Shown here one piece after another: positions 35,164 through 45,128 of a DNA stretch of 64,000 nt. A model generated the notes under the pieces. That model did not search any database. It worked only from the letters and a program-made list of their open reading frames with translations, and was not told where the DNA came from. The stretch comes from Paracidovorax avenae (lineage in GTDB: Bacteria; Pseudomonadota; Gammaproteobacteria; Burkholderiales; Burkholderiaceae_C), in the NCBI RefSeq assembly GCF_040892545.1, contig NZ_CP156079.1, positions 496,001 through 560,000 of the forward strand, in the 5' to 3' direction. Made by a program: the position numbers and the translations under genes. Positions within the stretch are counted from its first letter, which is position 1. Each line of letters opens with the position of its first letter.

Positions 35164-36752
35164 TGAAGCCGGGACTGTCGCTGCGCATCTCGCAGCATCT
35201 GGCGCTGACGCCGCAACTGCAGCAGTCGATCCGGCTGCTGCAGCTGTCCACGCTGGAGCTGTCGCAGGAAGTCGAGCAGATGCTCGACGAGAACCCCTTC
35301 CTGGAGCGCAATCCGGACGAGGCGCCGCGCGAGGAGTTCGGGTTGCCGCAGGCGGATGCGCCGGTGAGCGATGCCGACCGCGGTGCGGAGGAGTCCCTCT
35401 ATACGCCGGCCAGCGGGGCCACGGAGGCGGCAGCCTCGTCGCCCGGCGAGGGCGCATCCGAAGGCCCGGACGCGCCGGAGGTGCCCGACGCGCCGGACTG
35501 GGAGGGCGACGGCACCGTCGAGATGGCGCCCGACGACGGCGAGTGGGGTGGCGAGGCGCCCGCACGCACCCGCAACCAGATGGGGGACGAGGACGACACG
35601 GACGCCACCGAACTCGCGCGCGAGCACGAGTCGCTTACCGATTACCTGCACCGGCAGGCGCTGTCGCTGCGCCTGTCGGAGGTGGACCGCGCGGCGCTCC
35701 GCTTCCTGATCGAATCCCTGAACGACGACGGCTACCTCGACGAGTCGCTCGAAGCCCTGGCCGTGGCCCTGGCGGGCGAGGAAGACCCCGAGCAGGTGGA
35801 GGAACTGGTGCACCGCTTCACGGTGGCGCTGCGGCTCTTGCAGAGCCTGGAGCCCGTGGGCGTGGGCGCGCGCGGCCTGAGCGAATGCATGGCGCTGCAG
35901 CTGCGGGCCCTGCAGGAAGATGGCGATGCGGAACCCGAAGTGCTGCAGGCGGCGCTGCGCATCTGCAGTCAGCCGCTGGAGATGCTGGCGCGGCGCGACG
36001 TGCGCCGGCTCGCCCAGGGCTGCGGTGCCAGCGAGGAGTGCACGCGCGCGGCGATGGCGCTCATCGCACGGCTGGAACCCCGGCCGGGCCGGGCTTTCGC
36101 GCAGGTCGAGCGCAACATCATCGTTCCCGACGTGATCGTGAAGAAGAGCAGCGGCCGCGGGGCCGCGCATGCGTTCACGGTGCAGCTCAATCCGGACGTC
36201 ATGCCGCGGCTGCGCGTGCACGACATCTACGCTGGCGCGCTGCGCGGCAACCGCGGCGGCGAGGGGCACCAGGCGCTGCAGCAGCGGCTGCAGGAGGCAC
36301 GCTGGTTCATCAAGAACATCCAGCAGCGGTTCGACACCATCCTGCGCGTCTCGCGCGCCATCGTGGACCGCCAGAAGAACTTCTTCGTGCATGGCGAGCT
36401 GGCCATGCGGCCGCTCGTGCTGCGCGACATCGCCGACGAGCTGGGACTGCACGAGTCCACCATCAGCCGGGTGACCACGGCCAAGTACATGGCCACGCCC
36501 CAGGGGACCTACGAGCTGAAGTATTTCTTCGGCTCGGGGCTGGGCACGGAGACGGGCGGCAATGCGTCCAGCACGGCCGTGCGTGCGCTCATCAAGCAGT
36601 TCGTCGCATCGGAGAGCCCGGCCAAGCCGCTGTCGGACAGCCAGATCGCGGAGATGCTCAAGGAGCAGGGCATCGAGTGCGCGCGCCGCACGGTCGCCAA
36701 GTACCGCGAGGCGCTGAAGATCGCGCCGGCCAACCTGCGCAAGGCGCTGTAA
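35163..36752 (+). CDS. rpoN: RNA polymerase sigma-54 factor
   Basis: A 529-residue sigma-54. Region I (1-50) is Gln/Leu-rich (LTPQLQQSIRLLQLSTLELSQEVEQML, split); an acidic, disordered region II covers about 55-150; the core-binding domain is at 150-290; the HTH and the RpoN box ARRTVAKYRE close the protein near residue 510. It directs polymerase to -24/-12 promoters. Its ATG overlaps the lptB stop, so lptA-lptB-rpoN is a coupled operon, the standard proteobacterial order. The hibernation factor gene that usually follows (hpf) is absent; a convergent tspO gene begins 25 bases later. Confidence 0.97.
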   Translation: MKPGLSLRISQHLALTPQLQQSIRLLQLSTLELSQEVEQMLDENPFLERNPDEAPREEFGLPQADAPVSDADRGAEESLYTPASGATEAAASSPGEGASEGPDAPEVPDAPDWEGDGTVEMAPDDGEWGGEAPARTRNQMGDEDDTDATELAREHESLTDYLHRQALSLRLSEVDRAALRFLIESLNDDGYLDESLEALAVALAGEEDPEQVEELVHRFTVALRLLQSLEPVGVGARGLSECMALQLRALQEDGDAEPEVLQAALRICSQPLEMLARRDVRRLAQGCGASEECTRAAMALIARLEPRPGRAFAQVERNIIVPDVIVKKSSGRGAAHAFTVQLNPDVMPRLRVHDIYAGALRGNRGGEGHQALQQRLQEARWFIKNIQQRFDTILRVSRAIVDRQKNFFVHGELAMRPLVLRDIADELGLHESTISRVTTAKYMATPQGTYELKYFFGSGLGTETGGNASSTAVRALIKQFVASESPAKPLSDSQIAEMLKEQGIECARRTVAKYREALKIAPANLRKAL

Positions 36753-36777
36753 AGGCTGGCCCCCGGGTGGGGCCGTG

Positions 36778-37323
36778 TCAGCCGAGCAGGCCGGGATTCA
36801 TGCGCCAGAGGACGTAGTTGAGGGCTCCGGCGAAGCTGATCCAGGCTAGGTAGGGCAACAGCAGAAGGCCCGCCAGCGGCCGCATGCGCAGGAAGGCCAC
36901 GAACGTGGCGGCCACGCAGGCACCGAGCAGGGCGATGTCCGCCAGGGCCCAGGCGCCCAGGTGCCACTGGAAGAACAGCCAGCTCCAGAGCGCGTTGAGC
37001 GCCAGCTGGACGCAGAAAAGCGCGAGCGCGTGGCGCCGTGCCGCGCCTGCAGGTTCCCGCCAGACCAGCCAGGCGGCGATGCCCATGAGGGTGTAGAGCA
37101 CGCTCCAGACGGGGCCGAAGACGCCGGGCGGCGGCGCCCAGGGCGGCTGGACCAGCTGGGCATAGAACTGCGGCGCCTGCACCGAGGCCGCGCTGCCGAT
37201 GCCCGCGGCGATGAAGCACAGCAGCAGCCAGCCCGCGAGCGCCAGCCAGGCGCGGGGCGACAGGGATGCGCGGCGTGCACTGGCTGCGGCGGGAGAGGGC
37301 GGGGTGGAAGGGGATGTCACCAT
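36778..37323 (-). CDS. tspO: TspO/MBR family tryptophan-rich sensory protein
   Basis: A 181-residue membrane protein with five helices (about 27-47, 67-84, 98-117, 123-140, 147-168). TspO marks are visible: WYAQL-like QFYAQLVQPPWAPPPGVFGPVWSVLY split at about 50-77, ALNALWSWLFF, and LPYLAWISFAGALNYVLWRMN at the end. The family binds porphyrins and steroids and modulates oxidative or osmotic responses. An N-terminal Ala/Ser-rich extension of about 25 residues is unusual but harmless. It converges with rpoN. Confidence 0.93.
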   Translation of the reverse strand: MVTSPSTPPSPAAASARRASLSPRAWLALAGWLLLCFIAAGIGSAASVQAPQFYAQLVQPPWAPPPGVFGPVWSVLYTLMGIAAWLVWREPAGAARRHALALFCVQLALNALWSWLFFQWHLGAWALADIALLGACVAATFVAFLRMRPLAGLLLLPYLAWISFAGALNYVLWRMNPGLLG

Positions 37324-37363
37324 GCCCCCATCATCGCTGCTGCCACGGCGCCTGCCCAGACGC

Positions 37364-39211
37364 TTACTCGGGCGCTCCGAGCGCCGGGTGGCGGGACACC
37401 GGGGCGTGGGAGCCGTGGGCATCGAGCTTGAAGCCGGCGACGGCGTCGGCGAGCTGGTGGGCCTGCTGCTGCAGCGACTGCGCGGCGGCGGTGGCCTGCT
37501 CGACGAGGGCGGCGTTCTGCTGGGTGCTCTGGTCCATCTGGCTGACGGCGCCGCCGATCTCGGCAATGCCGGTGCTCTGTTCCTGGCTGGCGTTGCTGAT
37601 CTCGGTGACGATGGCGGTGACGCGCTGCACGCTCTCGACCACTTCCTGCATGGTGGAGCCGGCGTCCTGCACGAGCCGGCTGCCGGCGTTGACCTGTGCG
37701 ACGGAGTCGTCGATGAGGGACTTGATCTCCTTGGCGGCGGTGGCCGATCGCTGGGCGAGGGTGCGGACCTCCGAGGCGACGACGGCGAAGCCGCGGCCCT
37801 GCTCGCCGGCGCGGGCGGCCTCGACGGCGGCGTTGAGGGCGAGGATGTTGGTCTGGAAGGCGATGGAGTCGATGACGCCGATGATGTCCACGATCTTGCG
37901 CGAGGAGGCATCGATGCCGCCCATGGTCTGCACGACCTGGCCGACGACGGTGCCGCCGTGGGCGGCGATCTGCGAGGCGTTGGCGGCCAGGTGCTTGGCC
38001 TGGCGGGCGTTCTCGGCGTTCTGCTGGACGGTGGCGGTGAGCTGTTCCATGGCGGCGGCGGTTTCCTCCAGGGAGCTGGCCTGCTGCTCGGTACGGCCGG
38101 AGAGGTCCTGGTTGCCGCTGGCGATCTCGCTGGTGGCCAGGCGCACGGATTCGGCGGAGGCGCGGATGCGCACGAGGACGGCGGCGATCTTGTCCACGAA
38201 GTGGTTGAAGGCACGGGCGATCTGGGTGAGCTCGTCGCTGCCGTGGGTGTCGAGGCGGCGGGTGAGGTCACCTTCGCCGGAGGCGATGTCTTCCAGGGCG
38301 TCGCGCACGACGGCGAGGCGGCGCAGCTGGCGGCTGACGGCATAGGTGAGCAGGCCGACGGCGGCGAGCACGCACAGCACGGTGATGGCGATGGCGACGT
38401 TGAGGAGTTCGCGCACGGGGCGGGTGGCCTCGGCGCGGTCGATGGCGATGGCCAGGATCCAGGGCGTGCCCTCCACCTTCGCGGCGTAGAGCATGGTGGG
38501 GGCTCCGTCGATGGAGATGTCGGCGCTTTCGCCGTCCGCAGCGAGCCGTGTGAGCTGCGCGCCGTCCAGGGTGGAGGAGATCGCGGTGACGGGCTTCAGG
38601 GCCAGTTCCGCCTTGGCATGGGCGAGGATGTTGCCCTGCCCGTCCAGCAGGAAGGCGAAGCTCTTCTCCATGGGGTGGATCGCGTTGACCTTGCGGGTCA
38701 CGGTGTCCAGGTGCATGTCGGTGCCGATGACGGCGGTGGGTTGACCGGCGGGACCGACGGGCTCGACGAAGCTGATGGTGAGCTTGCCCGTGCTGGCGTC
38801 CACGTAGGCGGGCGTGAGGGCCGGCCCGCCAGTCTGGACGGCCTGCTTGTACCAGGGGCGGGCGGTGCCGTCATATCCCTCCGGCATGGGGTGCGCGAAG
38901 ATGTTGCGCTTGTCGGCATAGACGAAGTAGGTGTCGTCGAACGCGCCGGCCTGCTTGGCTGCGAGGAGGAAGGGCACCGGCTCGGCCTGGCCGACGGCCG
39001 TTTTCAGCGAAGAAGTGATGCGCTGCTTTTCCCTGACCCACTCGGCCAGTTCGCTGGCATGCAGGCGCGTGAGCTGGCCGATGCGTTCGTCCAGGCCTGA
39101 AAGCGTATTGCCCCGCACGACGAAGAAGGTGGCCAGCGCCAGTGCGATGAGCGACAGGGCGGTGATGGCGATGCAGATCCCGATGAGGCGGGCGCGAAGG
39201 CTATGGAACAT
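37364..39211 (-). CDS. Methyl-accepting chemotaxis protein with dCache_1 sensor
   Basis: A 615-residue chemoreceptor. After the first membrane helix (about 8-30) comes a large dCache_1 periplasmic domain (about 35-270), then a second helix (about 275-297), HAMP and the signalling domain with the invariant tip at about 450. In the membrane-distal pocket, R118-P-W120-Y121, followed by A-Y-V-D and V-I-G-T-D, fits the motif known for amino-acid-binding dCache_1 domains (dCache_1AA), so an amino acid ligand is likely. The terminal linker is short with no CheR-docking pentapeptide. Upstream DNA is AT-rich. Confidence 0.93.
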   Translation of the reverse strand: MFHSLRARLIGICIAITALSLIALALATFFVVRGNTLSGLDERIGQLTRLHASELAEWVREKQRITSSLKTAVGQAEPVPFLLAAKQAGAFDDTYFVYADKRNIFAHPMPEGYDGTARPWYKQAVQTGGPALTPAYVDASTGKLTISFVEPVGPAGQPTAVIGTDMHLDTVTRKVNAIHPMEKSFAFLLDGQGNILAHAKAELALKPVTAISSTLDGAQLTRLAADGESADISIDGAPTMLYAAKVEGTPWILAIAIDRAEATRPVRELLNVAIAITVLCVLAAVGLLTYAVSRQLRRLAVVRDALEDIASGEGDLTRRLDTHGSDELTQIARAFNHFVDKIAAVLVRIRASAESVRLATSEIASGNQDLSGRTEQQASSLEETAAAMEQLTATVQQNAENARQAKHLAANASQIAAHGGTVVGQVVQTMGGIDASSRKIVDIIGVIDSIAFQTNILALNAAVEAARAGEQGRGFAVVASEVRTLAQRSATAAKEIKSLIDDSVAQVNAGSRLVQDAGSTMQEVVESVQRVTAIVTEISNASQEQSTGIAEIGGAVSQMDQSTQQNAALVEQATAAAQSLQQQAHQLADAVAGFKLDAHGSHAPVSRHPALGAPE

Positions 39212-39366
39212 CGACGGACTCCGGAAAGAAGGCCTGTGGGAAGGGGGATCGCCTGGTTATCGTCAATTGTTGAACTTTATCAACAGATTGAAACGATCGT
39301 TCTGCTAGGCGAAAAATAAACGCCGGCGTTCGCTTTCCCTGCAAGGCGTATCCTCTCGCCTGCGTT

Positions 39367-40692
39367 ATGAATTCATTGCAAATCTTTCTGCCCTGCGCCG
39401 CCGGCGTGGAGGGCTTCCTCGCCGACGAGGTCCACGGTATCACTGGCCTCACCGGGCACGACCTGCTCACGGGCCGCGGCGGCGTGCTGGCCCGGGCGTC
39501 CTGGCGCGAGGCGTTGCGGTTGAACCTGCACAGCCGCCTCGCGCAACGGGTGCTGGTGCACCTGGCCGAGCGGATGTACCGCTCCGAGAACGATCTCTAC
39601 GCCATCGCGTCCGAGGTTGCCTGGGAGATCTGGTTCACTCCGCGCCAGAGCTTCCGCGTCGATGTCACTGCCCAGCACAGCCCGCTCCAGAGCCTGAACT
39701 TCGCGGCGTTGCGCGTGAAGGACGCGGTGGCCGACCGTTTCCGCGCGAAAGCCGGCGGCGTGCGGCCCGACGTGGACACGCAGCGGCCCGACGTGCGCAT
39801 CCACCTGCACCTCACCACGGACCAGGCCACGATCTACATCGACACCTCGGGCGAGCCGCTGTTCAAGCGCGGCTGGCGGGAGGACAAGGGGGATGCGCCG
39901 CTCAAGGAAACGCTCGCTGCGGCCATGATCGCCGCCAGCGGCTGGGATCCGCTGGGCGACGCGCCCGTGCCGCTGTACGACCCCTGCTGCGGCAGCGGCA
40001 CGATCGCCATCGAGGCCGCGCAGATGGCCTGCCGCATTCCCCCCGGCCTGCGCCGGCGCTTCGCCTTCGAGAAGCTGCTGCCCTTCCAGGCGCACGTCTG
40101 GAATGCGCTTCGCGATGAGGCGGAAGGCGGCATCGTCCCGGCGGCCGTACCGGTATTCGGCAGCGACGTGTCGCACCGCATGGTGGATTTCGCGCAGCGC
40201 AATGCCGAGCGCGCAGGCGTCGCCAGGGCGGTGCAGCTGCGCGGCGGGGATGCGCTGCAGCGCATGCCGCCCGGCGACCGGCCGGGCGTGATGCTGCTCA
40301 ACCCGCCCTATGGCGAGCGCATTGCCGCGGCCGGCACGGCAGGGCGCAGCGCGCGAGAACGCATGGGCGTGGTCGAGCGCGCCGGCCGGGAGACCGCGCA
40401 GACGGAGGATGGCGGGGATTTCTTCCTGCAGCTGGCGGCGCACTGGAAGAAGCACTATGCGGGCTGGCAGGCCTGGATGCTCACGCCCGACCTGAAACTG
40501 CCCGGCAAGATGCGCCTGAAGGAATCGCGCCGCGTGCCGATGTGGAACGGGCCGATCGAATGCCGGCTGTTCCGTTTCGACATGGTGCAGGGGGCCGTGC
40601 GCCACCGGGCGGAGGGGGGAGCGTCGCCGGCGGCGGATGCGCCTGCCGGCCCGGGAAGCGCCGCGGATGCGGGCCGGGACCATGCCGGTTGA
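39367..40692 (+). CDS. rlmL: THUMP-domain RNA methyltransferase, RlmL N-terminal type
   Basis: A 441-residue SAM-dependent methyltransferase. The N-terminal THUMP domain is at about 45-165; the Rossmann part has VPLYDPCCGSGTIAIEAA (SAM-binding motif I, about 205-222), and catalytic motif IV LLNPPYGERI (about 313-322), with Asn-Pro-Pro-Tyr typical for N2-guanine methylation. It matches the RlmL (23S rRNA G2445) half of the E. coli RlmKL fusion; the RlmK half is not joined here. The tail after residue 410 is Ala/Pro-rich. The PIN-protein gene overlaps its last 11 bases. Confidence 0.85.
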   Translation: MNSLQIFLPCAAGVEGFLADEVHGITGLTGHDLLTGRGGVLARASWREALRLNLHSRLAQRVLVHLAERMYRSENDLYAIASEVAWEIWFTPRQSFRVDVTAQHSPLQSLNFAALRVKDAVADRFRAKAGGVRPDVDTQRPDVRIHLHLTTDQATIYIDTSGEPLFKRGWREDKGDAPLKETLAAAMIAASGWDPLGDAPVPLYDPCCGSGTIAIEAAQMACRIPPGLRRRFAFEKLLPFQAHVWNALRDEAEGGIVPAAVPVFGSDVSHRMVDFAQRNAERAGVARAVQLRGGDALQRMPPGDRPGVMLLNPPYGERIAAAGTAGRSARERMGVVERAGRETAQTEDGGDFFLQLAAHWKKHYAGWQAWMLTPDLKLPGKMRLKESRRVPMWNGPIECRLFRFDMVQGAVRHRAEGGASPAADAPAGPGSAADAGRDHAG

Positions 40693-41164
40693 GCTGCGCC
40701 TGCCCGCGCAGGCCGCGGAGGGCGAACCGGTGCGTCGCGTGGTGGTGGACACCAACGTGGCCCTGGACCTGCTGATCTTTTCCGACCCGCGCACGGGGCC
40801 GCTGCGGCAATTGCTGGCCCAGGGCCGGCTGGCGTGGATCGCCACGCAGGTCATGCGCGACGAACTCGAGCGCGTGCTGGCCTACGCGCACATCGTGGAA
40901 CGCATGGACTTCTACCGGGTGGACGCCGCGCAGGTGCTCGCGGCGTTCGATGCCCAGGCGCGCCTGGTGGAGATCGCGCCGCGCGTGGCCTATGTCTGCA
41001 AGGACGCGGACGACCAGAAGTTCATCGACCTCGCGGCGGCCCACCGCGCCATCCTGCTGTCGAAGGACAAGGCGGTGCTCTGCATGCGCAAGCGGCTGCT
41101 GAACATGGATGCGCACGTGGCCACGGCCCTGGTGCTGGAGGCCGCGCAGCCGGAAGCCGCGTGA
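40682..41164 (+). CDS. Putative PIN-domain ribonuclease (COG1569 type)
   Basis: A 160-residue PIN-domain protein: VVVDTNVALDLLIF (about 20-33) holds the first metal-binding Asp, WIATQVMRDELERVL the conserved Glu, and CKDADDQKFIDLAAAH the C-terminal acidic cluster. The spacing matches the COG1569 group, annotated as toxins of toxin-antitoxin systems. No antitoxin gene is found; its 5' end overlaps the RlmL-like gene by 11 bases and another gene converges at 41183. So a housekeeping RNase function joined to rRNA modification may be more likely than a toxin. Confidence 0.8.
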   Translation: MPVELRLPAQAAEGEPVRRVVVDTNVALDLLIFSDPRTGPLRQLLAQGRLAWIATQVMRDELERVLAYAHIVERMDFYRVDAAQVLAAFDAQARLVEIAPRVAYVCKDADDQKFIDLAAAHRAILLSKDKAVLCMRKRLLNMDAHVATALVLEAAQPEAA

Positions 41165-41182
41165 GCGCGGCACCGGCGTGTT

Positions 41183-43105
41183 TCACCGCTCATCGAACTG
41201 GAAGCCCTCCGCGGGGTGCAGGGACCAGCCGCCGTCGCCCGTGAGCACCAGCACGTGGGTGTGGTGGGCCAGCACGGCCGGCCGGTGTGCGATGCTGATG
41301 ACGGAGGCCCCGCTGGCCCGCACGCGCTCGTAGAGGGCCGCCTCGTTGGCGCTGTCCAGCGCGCTGGTGGCTTCGTCCAGGATGACGGTACGGGGCTGCC
41401 GTACCAGCACCCGCGCGAAGGCCAGCCGCTGCTGCTCGCCGATGGACAACTCCTTCTCCCAGTCGCGCAGGGCGTCCAGTCCCCCCACGCGGCCGGCGAG
41501 GTCGGGCAACTGCACGGCTTCGAGCACTTCCAGCAACTGCTCGTCCGCAAGATCGGTGGCGCGGGCGGGGTAGATCATCTGGCTGCGCAGCGTGCCCGGC
41601 TGCATGTACGGCCGCTGCGGCAGGAAGAACACGCTGTCCATGGGCGGGTGGTGCACCACTCCCCTGCCGTCGCGCCACAGGCCGGCGAGGGCGCGCAGCA
41701 GCGAGCTTTTGCCGCAGCCGCTGGCGCCGGTGATGAGCAACGCGTCGCCCGGTTGCAGGTCCAGGGAGAGATCGCGCACCAGCAGGCGCGAGAAGCGGGG
41801 CGTGTACAGGTCCAGTCCTTCGACGGCGAAACGCGCGCCTTCACGGGCTTCGATCTGGCCGGATGCCTCCGGTGACAGCGAGGCCACCGGAGCGGCCGCA
41901 GCAGCGGTTGCGGTGGATGGGGCGCCGCCCCGCCGGCGCGCACGGCGCTGCTCGCGCCGCTGCCGGCGTGCGGCGGAGGCAGCTTCCGGCTCCATGGGCT
42001 CGGGGGTCCTGCGTTCCGTGGGGGCTTCCAGCAGGGCCTCGCGCAGGGTGTCGAGCCGGCCGATGCCCGCGACGAACCGGCTCAGGCTTTCGAAGTTGTC
42101 CACGATCAGCGACACCGAGGCCAGCACCGCCGCGAAAGCGCCGCCTGCCTGGATGGCGCGGCCCACTTCCATGTCGCCCGAAAGCACCGCGTCGGCCAGG
42201 ATGATGCTGGGGATGACCAGGGTGAGCTGGCTGAAGGCCCGCTGGAACAGGTTCAGCGAGCGCTGGCGCTTGATGAGGCGGGCGTAGTTGTTGAATACGG
42301 CCTGGAAACTGCGATCCAGCTGGGCGCGCTCCTGGGCCTCGCCGCGGTAGAACGCGATGGATTCGGCGTTCTCCCGCAGGCGCATGAGCCCGAAGCGGAA
42401 ATCCGCCTCGCGCCGCAGCTGCCAGAAGTTCAGGCGGATGAGCGGGGCGCCGAACACGTAGAGCGCCACCACCGTGCCCACGAGCGCATAGACCGCCAGG
42501 AACGCGACCAGCGCCTGCGAGATGGACCACAGCACCGCGCTGAACGCCACCAGCTGCATCATGGCGCCGATGAAGATCAGCAGGAAATGCGTGGAACGGC
42601 CGGTGAAGCTGTTGATGTCCTCGCTGATGCGCTGGTCGGGGTTGTCCACCGTGCCTTCCGCATTCAGTTCGTAGTAGCGGCGGCGCCCGAGGTAGCCGTC
42701 CAGGAAGCGGTGGGTCAGCCAGCGGCGCCAGTGGTTCGCGAATGCATCGCGCATGTAGTAGTAGAAGGCATAGACCGGCACGGCGAAGGCCAGCACGATG
42801 AGGCAGGTGCGCACCGCGTCCCAGAAGCGGTCCCGGTCCTGTGCGGCCAGCGCGGAGGTCATCTCCCCCGTGCGGTCGATGAGCCGCACGGCCAGGTGCG
42901 TTTCCAGCAGCATGAGCAGGATCAGCAGGCCCATCAGCGACCAGGCCGCGGACTTGCGGTCGCCCAGCCAGTAGGGCCTGGCGACGGCCATGAATTGCCG
43001 CCAGGCGGCCAGGGAGAGGGCCGGTGCCCGGGCGCCGGCACCGGCCTTCGGATCGGGGTCGGCGGCGGTGGGCAGCGGCGCGGCGGCGGTGGCGGATGAA
43101 GGCAT
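41183..43105 (-). CDS. SbmA/YddA-type ABC exporter (fused permease-ATPase)
   Basis: A protein of about 640 residues with an N-terminal SbmA/BacA-like membrane domain (ABC_membrane_2; six helices between about 50 and 320, with [13 protein letters not shown] conserved near 165) and a C-terminal ATPase: Walker [10 protein letters not shown], signature LSIGEQQRL, Walker [13 protein letters not shown] Pro/Arg/Ala-rich insert of about 70 residues joins the two parts ([11 protein letters not shown] region). Relatives transport cobalamin, bleomycin or antimicrobial peptides. The start is uncertain: the ATG at 43105 is best placed but lacks a clear ribosome site; an in-frame start at 43189 would add 28 residues. 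Confidence 0.92.
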   Translation of the reverse strand: MPSSATAAAPLPTAADPDPKAGAGARAPALSLAAWRQFMAVARPYWLGDRKSAAWSLMGLLILLMLLETHLAVRLIDRTGEMTSALAAQDRDRFWDAVRTCLIVLAFAVPVYAFYYYMRDAFANHWRRWLTHRFLDGYLGRRRYYELNAEGTVDNPDQRISEDINSFTGRSTHFLLIFIGAMMQLVAFSAVLWSISQALVAFLAVYALVGTVVALYVFGAPLIRLNFWQLRREADFRFGLMRLRENAESIAFYRGEAQERAQLDRSFQAVFNNYARLIKRQRSLNLFQRAFSQLTLVIPSIILADAVLSGDMEVGRAIQAGGAFAAVLASVSLIVDNFESLSRFVAGIGRLDTLREALLEAPTERRTPEPMEPEAASAARRQRREQRRARRRGGAPSTATAAAAAPVASLSPEASGQIEAREGARFAVEGLDLYTPRFSRLLVRDLSLDLQPGDALLITGASGCGKSSLLRALAGLWRDGRGVVHHPPMDSVFFLPQRPYMQPGTLRSQMIYPARATDLADEQLLEVLEAVQLPDLAGRVGGLDALRDWEKELSIGEQQRLAFARVLVRQPRTVILDEATSALDSANEAALYERVRASGASVISIAHRPAVLAHHTHVLVLTGDGGWSLHPAEGFQFDER

Positions 43106-43241
43106 GCGTGGCGGGGGCGGAACGGGGCGGGAGCGCTTGTCCGCACGATATGCGGCGGGCTCTGCCGTAGCCTGTCGGACGCCGCCCACGGGGCATTACG
43201 GAAACGCCCCCGACCTGCCACGCCGCCGCGCGATCGCGGTG

Positions 43242-44099
43242 CTACGGAGCGAGCAGGTCGTAGGCAGCGCGTATGCGCTGCACGTCGCGGCCCCAGCGGC
43301 GGTCCTGGGGGAGGCGGCGCAGCCAGGCGAGGCGGCGCAGCGCCTGCTCCATGGTCAGCCGGAATTGCGGACCATGGGCGGCCGTCCATGCGGCGGCTTC
43401 GGCGCGCGCGGGGACCAGCGCGTCCGATGCACGCAGATAGAGCGCGGTGGAGTGGGCGTAGCACAGCAGGTCGCGCACCTGGCAGACGGGCAGTGGCAGG
43501 GTGGCGGCCGGGTCGTCCTCGAAGTCCAGGTAGCCCACCACGCCGTCCGGGCAGCGCACGAGGTTGCGCGCGAAGGCCTGGCTGAGGCAGGTGCCGCGCG
43601 CATGCACCTGCGCGATCGCTGCCAGGCCCTGGCGCCAGAGCACGAGCACGGCCTCCGGGCCGTCCCCGAGGTGGTGTTCGATCTCGTTGCCCAGGGAGTG
43701 CGTGTCCACCTCCGGGCGGCCCAGGTCCAGGGTGAGCAGGCCCTCGGCGCTATAGGCCAGCACCTCGGGCACGCGCAGCCCCAGGGCCGAGAAGGCATGC
43801 AGCCGCCGCACTTCGGTGGCGATGCCCTCGGCTCCGCCCGGCGTGGGCACGGGCCGCAGCACGGGCAGGCCCAGCATTCCGGCGAGCAGGGCCATGGCGC
43901 GGTGCCGGCCGGGCCCGCGCACCGGGGCGGCGCGCTTGAGCCACACCCGCGTTCCGTCCGCCGCGATGTGGCTCTCCACCGCATGCACCTGGGAGGGCAG
44001 CCGCTCGCGCAGGAAGGCGTCCCAATCTGTGGGCGCGGCGTGGTGCGTGGGCCGGGCAGGGGAGGACGGGGGCGCCGGATCTGGCGGAAGGGCGGGCAT
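43242..44099 (-). CDS. Protein kinase-like fold protein, uncharacterised
   Basis: A 285-residue cytoplasmic protein with weak likeness to small bacterial kinases (Kdo kinase/RIO/APH fold). The stretch [20 protein letters not shown] at about 175-194, followed by [11 protein letters not shown], occupies the places of the catalytic loop (H-x-D-x4-N) and the DFG motif: Asn and Asp-Phe-Glu are present, but the catalytic Asp is not visible. TRVWLKRA at about 50 could be the phosphate-binding Lys strand. It may therefore be inactive or specialised. No domain name can be given. It is divergent from the YecA-like gene. Confidence 0.65.
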   Translation of the reverse strand: MPALPPDPAPPSSPARPTHHAAPTDWDAFLRERLPSQVHAVESHIAADGTRVWLKRAAPVRGPGRHRAMALLAGMLGLPVLRPVPTPGGAEGIATEVRRLHAFSALGLRVPEVLAYSAEGLLTLDLGRPEVDTHSLGNEIEHHLGDGPEAVLVLWRQGLAAIAQVHARGTCLSQAFARNLVRCPDGVVGYLDFEDDPAATLPLPVCQVRDLLCYAHSTALYLRASDALVPARAEAAAWTAAHGPQFRLTMEQALRRLAWLRRLPQDRRWGRDVQRIRAAYDLLAP

Positions 44100-44291
44100 G
44101 GACTGGACGAGGGGAAACAGGGGCGTCAGGGGGCGCGGCTACACTCGCCGCCTTGGAATGCGCAAGGCGGGCAATCCTGTCCGCCGCGGCGGCATCATAG
44201 AGCGATGGGCCGGCCCGCCGCTGTCCGCCTTTTTCCCCATCTTCTTCAAAATACGGCCTGCCCGCGCGTGCGCGCCGGCCAGGAGTCCCCG

Positions 44292-45128
44292 ATGACCGAT
44301 CCCCACGCCCCCGCCGCCGATGCCTCCGGCGCCGTTCCCGCGCTCAGCAACGACGACCTCGATGAGCTGGACGCACTGCTCGACGATCTGCGTTCGCGCG
44401 CCGAGGAAATCCCGCAGTGGGAATTCTGCGACGGTTTCCTCACGGCGCTCGTCTGCACGCGCCGCGCCATTGCACCGGCCGAATACCTGCCCATGTTGCT
44501 GGACGACGGCGGTCCGATGGACATGGTGGCCGAAGGGGAGGCGCTGCCGCGACTGCCGGCCTTCCAGGACGATGCGCAGCAGGCACGCTTCGTCGAGTTG
44601 TGGATGCGCCGCTGGAACGAGGTGGCGGGCCAGCTCGAGGACACGGTGGAGTCGCTGGAGGACGACCGTGCCTTCCAGCCCGAGGTGATGGACATGCGCG
44701 GCGCGATCGCCTGCCTGCCCGAGGAGGAGCGCGCCGAGATGGCCGGGCAGGACGTGCCTTCGTTCGGGCAGGTCTGGGCGCTGGGTTTCATGTTCGCCGT
44801 GGAGAACTGGCCCGAGGAGTGGGCCGCGCCGCGCGACAAGGAGGCCGCGCAGTGGCTGGACGGCGCGCTCGACCACATCGTCGCGCTGACCGAGGACGAC
44901 ACCGGGCGCCCCGAGCACAACATGTATGCGGAGGATGGCCCGCCCAGCGTGAGCGAGGACCGGCTGGAGGTGTTCGGCGAGGCGATCTGGGCGGTCTATG
45001 ACCTGCGCCAGCTCTGGAAGAGCATGGGTCCGCGCGTCGAATCGGTGCGCCGCGCGGACACGCCGGGCCGCAACGATCCGTGCAGCTGCGGCAGCGGCAA
45101 GAAATACAAGAAGTGCTGCGGAAGCTGA
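44292..45128 (+). CDS. YecA/UPF0149 protein with SEC-C zinc motif
   Basis: A 278-residue soluble protein. The main part (about 20-215) is a UPF0149 (YecA) helical domain with [12 protein letters not shown] near residue 44 and [21 protein letters not shown] near 160; the very end is a SEC-C motif, [16 protein letters not shown], which binds zinc. In SecA the same motif contacts SecB or ribosomes; YecA is known to bind the ribosome and associate with SecA-type targeting. AGGAG stands six bases before the ATG at 44292. The SulP gene begins within its last codons. Confidence 0.9.
   Translation: MTDPHAPAADASGAVPALSNDDLDELDALLDDLRSRAEEIPQWEFCDGFLTALVCTRRAIAPAEYLPMLLDDGGPMDMVAEGEALPRLPAFQDDAQQARFVELWMRRWNEVAGQLEDTVESLEDDRAFQPEVMDMRGAIACLPEEERAEMAGQDVPSFGQVWALGFMFAVENWPEEWAAPRDKEAAQWLDGALDHIVALTEDDTGRPEHNMYAEDGPPSVSEDRLEVFGEAIWAVYDLRQLWKSMGPRVESVRRADTPGRNDPCSCGSGKKYKKCCGS

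Noticed and set aside
39254..39284. A sigma-28 promoter for the dCache chemoreceptor gene
   Set aside because: On the minus strand TAAAGTT and GACGATAA are present but 4 bases too close to each other for the usual spacing, so this is not claimed.
40682..41164. A complete toxin-antitoxin module
   Set aside because: Only the PIN protein is present; there is no small antitoxin frame with a ribosome site before or after it.
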